56,318 nucleotides of DNA, taken from the NCBI GenBank assembly GCA_030141605.1, contig JAQGDQ010000280.1, positions 1 to 56,318 of the forward strand. Direction: 5' to 3'. Shown here piece after piece: positions 1-11,819 of this stretch. This stretch comes from Tubiluchus corallicola. Taxonomy: Eukaryota; Priapulida; Priapulimorpha; Priapulimorphida; Tubiluchidae. The notes under the pieces are model-generated. The model worked only from the letters and a program-made list of their open reading frames with translations, searched no databases and was not told the origin of the DNA. Numbering within the stretch: the stretch's first letter is position 1; every line of letters starts with the position of its first letter. Both the position numbers and the translations under genes were made by a program.

Positions 1-1350
1 AGACTCATTCTACGGCTTTTTGCAATAAAACAATGTACCTCAGACTAGTACAGTGTAAGACTCATTCTACGGCTTTTTGCAATAAAACAATGTACCTTAG
101 ACTAGTACAGTGTAAGACTCATTCTACGGCTTTTTGCAATAAAACAATGTACCTTAGACTAGTACAGTGTAAGACTTATTCTACGGCTTTTTGCAATAAA
201 ACAATGTACCTTAGACTAGTACAGTGTAAGACTTATTCTACGGCTTTTTGCAATAAAACAATGTACCTTAGACTAGTACAGTGTAAGAGTTATTCTACGG
301 CTTTTTGCAATAAAACAATGTACCTTAGACTAGTACAGTGTAAGAGTTATTCTACGGCTTTTTGCAATAAAACAATGTACCTTAGACTAGTACAGTGTAA
401 GAGTTATTCTACGGCTTTTTGCAATAAAACAATGTACTTAGACTAGTACAGTGTAAGACTTATTCTAGGCTTTTTGCAATAACAATGCCTCAGACTAGTA
501 CAGTGTAGACTCATTCTACGGCTTTTTGCAATAAAACAATGTACCTCAGACTAGTACAGTGTAAGACTCATTCTGGCTTTTTGCAATAAAACAATGTACC
601 TCAGACTAGTACAGTGTAAGACTCATTCTACGGCTTTTTGCAATAAAACAATGTACCTCAGACTAGTACAGTGTAAGACTCATTCTACGGCTTTTTGCAA
701 TAAAACAATGTACCTCAGACTAGTACAGTGTAAGACTCATTCTACGGCTTTTTGCAATAAAACAATGTACCTCAGACTAGTACAATGTAAGACTCATTCT
801 ACGGCTTTTTGCAATAAAACAATGTACCTTAGACTAGTACAGTGTAAGACTCATTCTACGGCTTTTTGCAATAAAACAATGTACCTTAGACTAGTACAAT
901 GTAAGACTTATTCTACGGCTTTTTGCAATAAAACAATGTACCTCAGATAAATACAATGTAAGACTTATTCTACGGCTTTTTGCAATAAAACAATGTACCT
1001 CAGACTAGTACAGTGTAAGACTCATTCTACGGCTTTTTGCAATAAAACAATGTACCTCAGACTAGTACAATGTAAGACTCATTCTACGGCTTTTTGCAAT
1101 AAAACAATGTACCTCAGACTAGTACAGTGTAAGACTCATTCTATGGCTTTTTGCAATAAAACAATGTACCTCAGACTAGTACAATGTAAGACTCATTCTA
1201 CGGCTTTTTGCAATAAAACAATGTACCTTAGACTAGTACAGTGTAAGACTTATTCTACGGCTTTTTGCAATAAAACAATGTACCTCAGATAAATACAATG
1301 TAAGACTTATTCTACGGCTTCTTGCAATAAAACAATGTACCTTAGACTTT
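1..1350. repeat. 57-bp minisatellite, about 24 units
   Basis: Head-to-tail copies of a 57-bp unit that includes 'ctacggctttttgcaata' fill the left edge and run off the window. Most units differ by single bases; units near 436-590 have small deletions. Because 57 is a multiple of 3 the plus strand reads as a 19-residue repeat, but no start, splice or non-repeat coding flank supports a protein. A variant junction (cagataaataca) occurs at about 941 and 1283, exactly six units apart. Confidence 0.97.
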
Positions 1351-1580
1351 AAGTTCTGTATTATCTTCATACACAGCGAAAGTTCTGAACCAGCAGTGCA
1401 AATGACAGGCACATAAAGCTTGTAAATTAAAAACTTGTAATTGCAGAAAAACTTCCACTACAACTTTGTTACCAACACCGTACATTTTTGCAAAAACAGA
1501 AGCTAACAATAACAGTGTCTTCTGTTTGACATTTCAGACCAAATGAATAAATATAAAGAGTACTAACTATGTAAAGAAAA
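1351..1580. other. AT-rich spacer, no gene seen
   Basis: Unique-looking AT-rich DNA between the 57-bp array and the first TTAA-flanked MITE. No coding or RNA signal was recognised. Confidence 0.5.
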
Positions 1581-2110
1581 TTAAAGGAAAACCGGGTGAT
1601 TGTGTAAAGATGAGTTCAGAATAAAGAATGCTCTAAAATATTGAAAACTACAACAGCTTTTTTAAAATCAAAGCTTAGATTAAATAATAATTACCTCGGA
1701 TACTCGGATAATTTTGTTAAACTTTCAAATCTACGCGCGGCTCCGTGAATATACTAAGATTGGCAGCGGCGCCTTTTTGTCACATGCGCGTGGGTGACAA
1801 ATAGAAGGCGGTACCATGATAACCACGAACATGAACTGCAGTGTTAGTTTCTGACGTCATATGATGTAGAGCCCATTTTTCGTGATATCATACATTTAAG
1901 CAGTAACACTTACGCAAACGTGCTTGACGCGCAAGGGAAGACGCCTGCCATTGCACAAACTTTGGTTAGTTTCTGACGTAAGCAATAGCTGTGTTCGGTT
2001 GCCGTTAATTAACTTTCTACGCTAATTATTCAAATATTCAAAGGAACAATTGTTAACTTTTATAGGCGATGAAATGTATAACAATGAAATATATACAACA
2101 GTTTGTATTT
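1581..2110. mobile_element. TTAA-ended MITE, copy 1 (right end missing)
   Basis: Starts with TTAAAGGAAAACCGGGTGAT and is colinear with 2618-3150 for about 500 bp, including shared 'gtttctgacgtcatatgatg' and 'gcctgccattgcacaaact' blocks. Unlike copy 2 it lacks the right terminal repeat. The TTAA terminus suggests a piggyBac-like non-autonomous family; this is inference because no transposase is present. Confidence 0.7.
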
Positions 2111-2220
2111 AAGCATGTAGAAGTGTTTTCATGTGTATATAATGTGTAATACGTAATGAGTGATGCGTGATTCGTAATGCGTATACAACAGTTTGTATTT
2201 AAGCATGTAGAAGTGTTTTC
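2091..2220. repeat. 39-bp direct duplication around a GCGTAATGCGT-type repeat
   Basis: The segment tatacaacagtttgtattta plus 19 further bases occurs at 2091-2129 and again at 2181-2219. Between the copies lies a 'gtgatgcgtgattcgtaatg' motif. Related motifs are at 2545-2590 and 41330-41370. Confidence 0.75.
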
Positions 2221-2617
2221 TATTTAAGTTTTTGAGAGGTGGAAGAAGCATGTAGTGATGTGTTGTGCATCTAACTGCTGTCCTTTCACTAACTCATGAT
2301 ACGTGCCATATTGTCCTCTCCTCTACAAAATGTTGTGCAACCAAAACCTGTGGTTTCTTTTCCGTCTAATCGTACAATAATGAGCTAATGACGCAACTGC
2401 AATCATCACGCTTGAATTACGTCACAGACTTGGTTTCCAAAAAACATCGCCTGGAATTTTCACGAATAACGACCAAAAATGGCGGAAAGACCGTCGTGAG
2501 CTTTGTTAATACCTGTAGCGTTTACGGACACATGGAAGCAGACAATACGCATCGCGCATTTCGTATCACATATCACGCATTACGCATTACGTGCGCACGG
2601 AGTCGGAGCTTTACGAT

Positions 2618-3224
2618 TAAAGGAAAACCGGATGATTGTGTAAACACGAGTTCAGAATAAAGAATGCTCTAAAATATTGAAAACTACAATAACTTATTTT
2701 AAATCAAAGCTTAGATTAAATAATAATTACCTCAGATACTCAAATTTTGTTAAACTTTCAAAGCTACGTGCGGCTCAGTGAATCTACTAAGATTGGTAGC
2801 AGCGTCTTTTTGTCACATTCGCGTGGCCAACAAATAGAAGGTAGTACCGTGATAACCATGATCATGAACTGTAGTGTTAGTTTCTGACGTCATATGATGG
2901 GGGGTAAGCATGATCATGAACTGCAGTGTTAGTTTCTGACGTCATATGACGTAGACTTCATTTTCGTGACATCATGCATTTAAACAGTACTGCAACACTT
3001 ATGCAAATGTGCTTGACGCACAAAGGAAGGCGCCTGCCATTGCACAAACTGTGGTTAATTTCTGACGTAAGCAGTAGCTGTGTTCGGTTGCCGTTTATTA
3101 ACTTTCTAAGCTAATTATTCAAATATAAGCAACAATTGTTAACTTTTATAAGCAAGAAAATGTATATTTTGGACAATAAATTAAAATGAGATTGAGTCTA
3201 AACAATCGTCCGGTCTTCCTTTAA
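2618..3224. mobile_element. TTAA-ended MITE, copy 2 (both ends present)
   Basis: Left end TTAAAGGAAAACCGGATGAT; the right end, read on the minus strand, is TTAAAGGAAGACCGGACGAT. This makes terminal inverted repeats of at least 20 bp with two mismatches, and TTAA at both edges. The element is 607 bp and has no open reading frame of note. TTAA targets are typical of piggyBac-type transposition. A third, inverted partial copy lies at 40468-40750 inside an SLC6 intron. Confidence 0.8.
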
Positions 3225-3404
3225 AGCAGTGAGGATTTCATATTATAGACATCAGGTACATACCGTAACCACACTTCTTGCAAACTCCCCGGACAGCATC
3301 AGACTTCTGATTTGTTAGTTTAGCTAAGACACCTGTAAAAGAAGATAAAATTATTTTTAGGAAACTTTTTTGATAACAACTTAAACAAAATTGCACTTCT
3401 TCTT

Positions 3405-3687
3405 TGACCAGACGGCTTAGCCTTGTGGTAATGCGTCTGCTTTCTGTCTGGGAGGTTGTGAGTTCGAACCAGCGGACGGGTCATACCAAGGACTTTAAAA
3501 ATGGTACCTGCTGTTGCCCTGCCTGACGCGCGGTATTTAGGGTAAATGTGGGGTAATAATACTCTCTGTTATGTAGTTGTAGGTTGTTATTTACAGTCGG
3601 CGATAATAGGTTTTTGAGCTAATGTTAATTGTTGACCCAAAAGCCGACTTTAAATAAAGATTCTTCTTCTTCTTCTTCTTCTTCTTA
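3405..3687 (+). mobile_element. tRNA-derived SINE with (TTC)n tail
   Basis: The head resembles a tRNA: an A-box-like tagccttgtgg at 3418-3428 and a B-box-like gagttcgaacc at 3460-3470, 31 bp apart. A body with 'cctgacgcgcggtatttagg' follows, then a (ttc)n tail ending near 3687. The combination of internal Pol III promoter, unrelated body and simple-repeat tail is the standard SINE plan. The tRNA part does not fold as an intact tRNA (no clear acceptor stem), so it is not called a tRNA gene. Confidence 0.8.
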
Positions 3688-3943
3688 TTACACATCTGAA
3701 AGCACTATACATCAAATGAAGCTATGAAACAATTCTACAATTTAAAATTTCTTTTTCTAAACAAACCTGATTAGATGTTGCAGTAGAACCCGTGCCAGAG
3801 TAAAAATAGAGCAAGAAATATTAACTTCAACATTTAACTTATGCAGAACACAAGTAATATCATGTAAACTTCACAAGAAAAGAACATTTAGTTTATGAAA
3901 GAGTTACATTTCCATACATAAGGTAATGCTACATAGTAAAAAT

Positions 3944-4170
3944 CAGGGATGAGAATGACAAATTGCAAAAAACTCTGAAACAGGCCGGGGGTTTTGGGGC
4001 TATATAGATATACACGTGGTTACACTGATGTAACATAACGCTATACATAATAGCAGTGAAAACGGAATGTCTTTGCCTATTTCTTGACTCAAAGGCTTAA
4101 TCCTAGTCAGCTTATGGGACAACACGGCACTCACTCAGTAAGATTTACAACCAAGATTTTTCTTCTTATG
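3944..4170. mobile_element. hAT-type MITE fragment, related to 10536-11055
   Basis: Begins with CAGGGATGAGAATGACAAAT and is nearly identical to 10536-10598 ('gaaacaggccgggggttttg'). It then jumps to a sequence matching the internal 10860-10940 region ('gatatac...ggttac...ctgatgta'). The right terminus is missing, so this is an internally deleted, truncated copy. Confidence 0.75.
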
Positions 4171-4348
4171 AAAACTTGACACATGCAAATCGTATCAGTG
4201 GTTTGCTTCTAGTTAAACCTGGATGCAGCAGCGTATTATTCACTTTACACAGATTCTTAGTCTTTTAATGACGAACGAAGGAGAGAAGAAAAAAGAAGAA
4301 AAGAAAGTAAACAAGTTAGATGGGTTTTATCAAAAATTTTCTTAGTCA

Positions 4349-6098
4349 ACGTTACTATGCTCTAGTTCTAGAAAGGAGTCAAGTTCTCATGTTTTGCTGG
4401 ATAGGTTGATCTAAAGCTGAAACGTTACTATGCTCTAGTTCTAGAAAGGAGTCAAGTTCTCATGTTTTGCTGGACAGGTTGATCTAAAGCTGAAATGTTA
4501 CTATGCTCTAGTTCTAGAAAGGAGTCAAGTTCTCATGTTTTGCTGGACAGGTTGATCTAAAGCTGAAACGTTACTATGCTCTAGTTCTAGAAAGGAGTCA
4601 AGTTCTCATGTTTTGCTGGTCAGGTGGATTTAAAGCTGAAACGTTACTATGCTCTAGTTCTAGAAAGGAGTCAAGTTCTCATGTTTTGCTGGACAGGTTG
4701 ATCTAAAGCTGAAACGTTACTATGCTCTAGTTCTAGAAAGGAGTCAAGTTCTCATGTTTTGCTGGTCAGGTGGATCTAAAGCTGAAACGTTACTATGCTC
4801 TAGTTCTAGAAAGGAGTCAAGTTCTCATGTTTTGCTGGTCAGGTGGATTTAAAGCTGAAACATTACTATGCTCTAGTTTTAGAAAGGAGTCAAGTTCTCA
4901 TGTTTTGCTGGACAGGTTGATCTAAAGCTGAAACGTTACTATGCTCTAGTTCTAGAAAGGAGTCAAGTTCTCATGTTTTGCTGGTCAGGTGGATCTAAAG
5001 CTGAAACGTTACTATGCTCTAGTTCTAGAAAGGAGTCAAGTTCTCATGTTTTGCTGGTCAGGTGGATCTAAAGCTGAAACGTTACTATGCTCTAGTTCTA
5101 GAAAGGAGTCAAGTTCTCATGTTTTGCTGGTCAGGTTGATCTAAAGCTGAAACGCTACTATGCTCTAGTTCTAGAAAGGAGTCAAGTTCTCATGTTTTGC
5201 TGGTCAGGTTGATCTAAAGCTGAAACGTTACTATGCTCTAGTTCTAGAAAGGAGTCAAGTTCTCATGTTTTGCTGGTCAGGTTGATCTAAAGCTGAAACG
5301 CTACTATGCTCTAGTTCTAGAAAGGAGTCAAGTTCTCATGTTTTGCTCAGGTTGATCTAAAGCTGAAACGTTACTATGCTCTAGTTCTAGAAAGGAGTCA
5401 AGTTCTCATGTTTTGCTGGTCAGGTTGATCTAAAGCTGAAACGCTACTATGCTCTAGTTCTAGAAAGGAGTCAAGTTCTCATGTTTTGCTGGTCAGGTTG
5501 ATCTAAAGCTGAAACGTTACTATGCTCTAGTTCTAGAAAGGAGTCAAGTTCTCATGTTTTGCTGGTCAGGTGGATTTAAAGCTGAAACGTTACTATGCTC
5601 TAGTTCTAGAAAGGAGTCAAGTTCTCATGTTTTGCTGGACAGGTTGATCTAAAGCTGAAACGTTACTATGCTCTAGTTCTAGAAAGGAGTCAAGTTCTCA
5701 TGTTTTGCTGGTCAGGTGGATCTAAAGCTGAAACGTTACTATGCTCTAGTTCTAGAAAGGAGTCAAGTTCTCATGTTTTGCTGGTCAGGTGGATCTAAAG
5801 CTGAAACGTTACTATGCTCTAGTTCTAGAAAGGAGTCAAGTTCTCATGTTTTGCTGGTCAGGTGGATCTAAAGCTGAAACGTTACTATGCTCTAGTTCTA
5901 GAAAGGAGTCAAGTTCTCATGTTTTGCTGGTCAGGTGGATCTAAAGCTGAAACGTTACTATGCTCTAGTTCTAGAAAGGAGTCAAGTTCTCATGTTTTGC
6001 TGGTCAGGTGGATCTAAAGCTGAAACGTTACTATGCTCTAGTTCTAGAAAGGAGTCAAGTTCTCATGTTTTGCTGGTCAGGTAGATCTAAAGCAGAAG
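4349..6098. repeat. 73-bp minisatellite, about 24 units
   Basis: Tandem 73-bp units containing 'ctctagttctagaaaggagt' and 'gttttgctgg'. Two subtypes alternate (gacaggttgat and gtcaggtggat). One unit near 5340 has a small deletion. 73 is not a multiple of 3 and no coding potential is seen. Confidence 0.97.
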
Positions 6099-6230
6099 GC
6101 CATGAATGAAATACAGTTAGAAGAGAGTTTGATTAACGAGTTACAGATTCTTTCTTTAAAAGTGGAGTCACATTTTCTTAAAGCTTTGTTATGAACATAA
6201 AAATTTACATAGGCCAAGTTCACGAGTACC

Positions 6231-6606
6231 TCTTTTTGACCAAACAGTCTGCAGAAAAAACGTTCTAGCGGCACCTGGTTGGACTCTCGGAAGGAGATAT
6301 ACGGCTCTTTAGAAAGAGGAAGAACAGGGCTACACGATGATGTAGGCTGCATGTTAGGATAGGTCCACTTAGAGGGACCTAAGTATCGGCGAGTTAATTA
6401 GATGTTCTATTTTCGGCAATTTTCGCATAGAAAACTGCTGATGCAAAGCCATTGTAGTGACGTCATCCATTGTACTCTGTCTATAACTTTATAGCTTTAA
6501 TTCAGTAAAAGCTGCTACTACTGGCTTTGCGTTAGATAAATAAGCGAACACTAGGTAGTATGTTCGCGTATTGTTGATTATACGTGTAAATTTATACGCA
6601 AAATTT
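6231..6606. repeat. Dispersed repeat, copy A (inverted partner at 16638-16990)
   Basis: Shares long colinear blocks in opposite orientation with 16638-16990, for example 'gtctgcagaaaaaacgttct' here and its complement there, then a 'gttaattagatgttctattt' block, a dgacgtcat block and a 'gcgaaca' block. It is a diverged two-copy family, probably a non-autonomous DNA transposon; ends not resolved. Confidence 0.75.
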
Positions 6607-8020
6607 TCTTGCGGGGCCTTTGCTAGTGTTAACATGCCTAGTTAAGCTCTTCCACTGAGAGCAACCTTTAAAAATAGCAAAGTCATCAATCACATCTTCC
6701 CTGCCTTACATTGACTGATGAAAAAGTGGGTTACTTCAACTTATCAAAAGTCTCAGTGACTGTCTAATAAACCTGTTTTCAAGAGCTCTCTAAACGCCTT
6801 GATCCCATTTAAACGTTGATCCCAGCTGAACAAGCTGGTCACTTCTCTGACAAATTCACTCAGCTGGTCACTTCAGATTTCTAATTAACTGTTAAGCATC
6901 GGAAAACTATGCATATTCATTTCAAGTCGTGTGACGATTTTTTGCTACAGAGCATCACTTACCGACTACATACAAAGATCTACACAATTTAAAAAAATTA
7001 TATTGTTTTTCAATAATTCTATACGTCGATACGTAGATGTACTGGAGGATTTTTATAATTTGTGGCAGATCTACAGTGTATAACCCACCTGTTACATTTG
7101 GTAAAGCAAAAAAAAATCGTTACAAATAAAGCTTAAAAATGGCCTTGAAATGTTAAATCACTTACATGGTGTCATATTGCACACAGAGCTAGCAGCAACA
7201 CTATACAAAACTTGAAAATTGAAACTCCTGTAAAGACCATTAGGTGCAGCCATTTTAACTTTGAAATAAGTTTAAATAATGGTGCATAATGTTATCAAAA
7301 TAATCAACGTTTCGTCGTACATTTTTTGCTAACTATGCAAAAGTATAAAATATTGTACATAGTCAGTAACAGCAATAATAAGTTTTTTCGTGAATCAGTG
7401 GTGCACACTGGGATGGCGACGCGGTGGCGTTTTACCAGGTGGCACAAACATTTCTTTTTCAATTACATAAGTCTTTTAAACAGGTAAGCATAAAACTAAT
7501 ATAACTTTGCTTGGAAAGTTCTTTGAGATATACCTTAAAATTCTGTTTCTTCTCCTTTAAATTTTCTTGGTTTAGCTGAAATATCCATAAATGTCTCTAC
7601 TTTGATTTTAAATCACGGGAGTTTTGTTCACAATTTTTCACTATAAATGAATTCGATGGTTACCACTATTGGTTACTACGATGTCGTTCGAATCTTTAAC
7701 GTTACCTGAACACATCTGTCACGGTTGTTTGCTTTTTATTTTATTCCTCTTGGAGTCAGTATAGTATAGAATCACAACTTATTTACAGTTATTAAAAAGT
7801 GCAAAAAGAATGGTAAATTGCAATAATAGCAATGAACCAGCAATGAAACAAGCTAACTTCAGTAATATGCTATGCTACACATATATAATGTAATTTTTTA
7901 AAATTAAATGCAGTACAGCAATGACTGCATATTACACAAACGTGATATTACACAGTTACTTATGATTTTATTGTTATCGTATGGTATTCGTTGCAAATCT
8001 GAAACGTATGGTTGCAATTC
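6607..8020. other. AT-rich intergenic DNA, nothing recognised
   Basis: No exon with plausible splice sites, RNA gene, tandem repeat or terminal inverted repeat was recognised on either strand. Confidence 0.5.
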
Positions 8021-8455
8021 AGATTTGACTCGTCGGAAAAGTCGTACCTACATCTCCACTAGGTCCCAACCAGTAAACTCCCATGGGTGGAGGCCAATGT
8101 AGGACGCCATCATCTTTTGGTGACACTGAACTGCCAGGAGTGGTCCCTGCAGCAAGAGCAAGCTGTTGAAACATGCTCAATTGTAGGTTGCAGTCTGGCC
8201 TTGACCTCGTCACAGGCAGAGGTTGACCTCGTAGCCTCTCAGACTGGTCGTACTCCTAGCCGTCCGGGGTGCCAACCGGACACATTCCGGCGACAAGTGG
8301 CTAAAAGGAGATGCACATACCTCATGGCGACCCAACGTCATGGTTGGATAGGGGGAAAGAAACAGCCAAGCTGCTGTGTCCCGGGCTTTGGACCACTCTA
8401 CTTTAGGTTGACTACCTTTAGTGGCAGAACCAGTTATCAGTTGGCAAAAATGATA
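8021..8455 (-). other. GC-rich block before the 39-bp array, unidentified
   Basis: This roughly 430-bp block is clearly richer in GC than its surroundings and directly abuts the 39-bp array. On the minus strand a stretch from 8213 to 8019 is open for 64 codons and is rich in Pro, Ser and Gly. I do not recognise a protein family. It may be part of a mobile element that carries the minisatellite. Confidence 0.35.
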
Positions 8456-9479
8456 AAGACAATGCTGGTGGGGTACATGGAAATGACGAGGCAGAGCGAG
8501 ATGCCGATGGGGTACATGGAAATGACGAGGCAGAGCGAGATGCCGGTGGGGTACATGGAAACGACGAGGCAGAGCGAGATGCCGATGGGGTACATGGAAA
8601 CGACGAGGCAGAGCGAGATGCCGGTGGGGTACATGGAAACGAAGAGGCAGAGCGAGATGCTGGTGGGGTACATGGAAACGACGAGGCAGAGCGAGATGCC
8701 GGTGGGGTACATGGAAACGACGAGGCAGAGCGAGATGCCGATGGGGTACATGGAAACGAAGAGGCAGAGCGAGATGCCGGTGGGGTACATGGAAACGAAG
8801 AGGCAGAGCGAGATGCCGGTGGGGTACATGGAAACGACGAGGCAGAGCGAGATGCCGGTGGGGTACGTGGAAACGACTAGGCAGAGCGAGATGCCGATGG
8901 GTACGTGAAACGACAAGGCAGAGCGAGATGCCAGTGGGGTACGTGGAAACGACTAGGCAGAGCGAGATGCCGGTGAGGTACATGGAAACGACGAGGCAGA
9001 GTGAGATGCCAGTGGGGTACATGGAAACGACAAGGCAGAGTGAGATGCCGGTGGGGTACGTGGAAACGACTAGGCAGAGCGAGATGCCGGTGGGGTACAT
9101 GGAAACGACTAGGCAGAGCGAGATGCCGGTGGGGTACATGGAAACGACGAGGCAGAGCGAGATGCCGGTGGGGTACATGGAAACGACGAGACAGAGCGAG
9201 ATGCCGGTGGGGTACGTGGAAACGACTAGGCAGAGCGAGATGCCGGTGGGGTACATGGAAACGACTAGGCAGAGCGAGATGCCGGTGGGGTACATGGAAA
9301 CGACGAGGCAGAGCGAGATGCCGGTGGGGTACGTGGAAACGACTAGGCAGAGCGAGATGCCGGTGGGGTACGTGGAAACGACTAGGCAGAGCGAGATGCC
9401 GATGGGGTACGTGGAAATGACAAGGTAGAGTGAGATGCCAGTGGGGTACATGGAAACGACAAGGCAGAGCGAGATGTCT
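8456..9479. repeat. 39-bp minisatellite, about 26 units
   Basis: Tandem 39-bp units around 'gagatgccggtggggtacat' and 'gaaacgacgaggcagagc'. Since 39 is divisible by 3, several frames on both strands stay open for hundreds of codons (for example minus 9451-8210 and plus 8087-8908). The openness follows from repetition and is not evidence for a gene. Confidence 0.97.
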
Positions 9480-10527
9480 CGGCATCAACTTTCGGTTCGG
9501 ACAAAGAGACTAGAACAATGATAACACTGAATTTCCCATATAAAGTTCTTAGTCAGTCAATTCAGTCAAGCCAGGTGGCATCAAAAATGATGATTTGCAC
9601 CTCTCCATTCGCTTGCAGGACTTGTGTATACATAACTGCACAGTGCACGCCTAGTTTATTTTTATAAATATCACAAAAAATTGACTTGTTTACAATATTT
9701 ATTTAGTTAGTAATCATGGGCAATTAGTCTTTCGGTGGATAAACCAACCCTTAACACACTATTCAATTACCGATCGATGAGCTGATCATAACCAGTGTAA
9801 AACCTGTTCAATTTTTTAAACTGACTGTAGCTGAAAAATTCGTAGGTTCTAATTTTATCAATGCCAAAGATTTATGCTACAAACTGAATGTGGCTAGTTG
9901 CACTTTGGTTGGTAAATTTAACGATTTGCATCACAAGTTCAGCTCATTGATACATGTAATGTAAAGTTCAGTTCACTGATAAAACTGACAAAAGCAGCCA
10001 AGCTGTGATTACTACATCGTTCAAGAATTTTCTAACTATCTACGTCACATGCTTTCATGAAAATGACAGCTCTAAAACTTAACGAAATGCAAAGAAAAAC
10101 AATATGGTTACTTCTGCTGATAAAAATAACAACAACAATAAGAAAATTAATATTACTTGTACCAAACGCAACATTTTAAAGAACATTACAAAACATTAAC
10201 ACTTCTTGTAGTACAAATACATTACACAAAAGATTGTACATAACGCGTAATAGACTATACAATATACACTACACTAAAAGTTTAGCAATCTTAAGGTGGT
10301 ATATCAACACAGAATGACAGATTGACATTTAAAGTATGCAATATCAATTAAGCAGTGCAGAACTCTAGACAGAAAATAATCTATAGTTACATTTAAGCGG
10401 TTGAACAAATGTCCATTGTACTGAAGATCAGAGAAATATTATTCAAACTTTACAAAAACTTTCTAAAATGTTTCAATTAAGATAAGTGAAATACATATTG
10501 AGCCAACATGGCGAACATTCAATACAT
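9480..10527. other. AT-rich intergenic DNA, nothing recognised
   Basis: No credible exon, RNA gene or repeat structure was recognised. Confidence 0.5.
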
Positions 10528-10535
10528 AGCTAATA

Positions 10536-11055
10536 CAGGGATGAGAATGACAAATTACAAAAAACTCTGAAACAGGCCGGGGGTTTTGGGGCCACCTAGG
10601 CCCCCAATGGGGTTCAAGGAAAGTCCCCTTGGAGCCAGCAACAAATTGCAATTTTGTGACCATAGAGAACCTCTAAGTGGACTTAAAATATCAGTTACCT
10701 TGTTTCATGCATAATTTAAAATACCCAACTATCAAGGATACATGATACCTAATTGTCTCAAAAACGCCTAAGTACTGGCCGCTCCTATGTAAAAGTATAT
10801 AAAAACTGTCTGCAACTGACTCAAATAACTCTGCACAATTGATTCTATATTTTTATACATAGAGATATACATGCGGTTACGCTGATGTACGTGATGTAAA
10901 CAAAGTGACGGCCTGCCAACTAGCGGTCAGCTTGTGAAATAATGTACTGGGTCCGTAAAAATTTTCTCAACGAATTTACGCGATTTACAAAAATGGCACT
11001 ACTGGTCTTCCAAAAACTCGGAATTCCGCGTATCCACGGAAACTTCTCATCCCTG
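10536..11055. mobile_element. hAT-type MITE with 8-bp target duplication
   Basis: Ends are CAGGGATGAGAA (left) and its inverted form TTCTCATCCCTG (right). They are flanked by agctaata (10528-10535) and agcttata (11056-11063), an 8-bp target duplication with one mismatch. CAGGG-type ends and 8-bp duplications are characteristic of hAT transposons. The 520-bp body encodes no transposase, so it is non-autonomous. A truncated relative is at 3944-4170. Confidence 0.85.
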
Positions 11056-11244
11056 AGCTTATATACTTAACCACACTACTGCCATCTGCGATTTTTGAAA
11101 CAAGCATCATGAAGCATGTAGAAATTCGTCAAGTGGATCGTAAGTCATTACAGTAAAACCGACAAACACTAATACCTAGTTCACAGGTTAAAACTAACTT
11201 ACCTTCAATTTTCTTTAATATGACAATTTAATCACGTAACCTAG

Positions 11245-11735
11245 CCACAGGGGGGGGGGTAAGCCAGCCCAACTCAGTGCCGGTCCCAAACCCGGTTAAA
11301 TAGGGAGGGTTAGGGTCAGGAAGGGCATCCGCCTGTAAAAACTGTGCCAAAACCTTCTATGAATGAGTCGGTGAGACTTAAAGGTAAAGTCCACAAAGAA
11401 GTGGTCAGACCCGCTCTAATCTATGGGCTGGAAGCAGCTTCTCTAAAGAAGACCGAAGAGAAGAAAATGGGTGTGGTGGAGATGAGGATGTTGAGATGGA
11501 TGGTGGGAATAACAAGAGATAAAATTAGAAATAATAATATCAGAGGAACAGTAAAAGTAGTGGAAGCCTCGCAAGATTGCGATGGTATGGACACCTGAAA
11601 AGAAGAGTCGGTGAAGATCATGTGGGAAGGGAAGACATAAATGAAGAGATGGTCAACAACAGGAATGCGTGGAGAAGACTCATTCACAACGGCGACCCCG
11701 CATAGGGAAAAGCTGGGAAGAAGATGATAATTTAA
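11245..11735 (+). pseudogene. RTE-like non-LTR retrotransposon remnant (3' end of pol)
   Basis: The plus strand reads a stretch typical of the region downstream of reverse transcriptase in RTE-type LINEs: 'RPALIYGLEAASLKKTEE', then 'MRMLRWMVGITRDKIR' (11404-11530), followed in another frame by a 'NNRNAWRRLIHNGDPA' type ending near 11650-11703. A 'caggaagggcatccgcctgt' block precedes it at about 11317. Frames are interrupted by stops and shifts and no RT core is present, so it is a dead fragment. The assignment to RTE rests on recognising this conserved tail. Confidence 0.75.
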
Positions 11736-11819
11736 TCAGGTATTTGCTAATTATCAAGGGCTCGTTGTATTAAAATTGATTAATTTAAAGGTGACAAAAA
11801 GATAAATTTATACACAATA

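Noticed and set aside
33-1292. Plus-strand repeat protein of 19-residue units
   Set aside because: Openness comes from a 57-bp unit divisible by 3; indel units break it and there are no splice sites or non-repeat coding flanks.
3411-3480. Functional tRNA gene
   Set aside because: A and B boxes are present but no acceptor-stem pairing is visible and a SINE body and tail follow.
1-6098. CRISPR array
   Set aside because: Direct repeats are contiguous 57- and 73-bp units with no spacers, in an animal genome.
8210-9451. 413-codon minus-strand ORF and 273-codon plus-strand ORF
   Set aside because: Same 39-bp array is open in several frames on both strands, as expected for a repeat with length divisible by 3.
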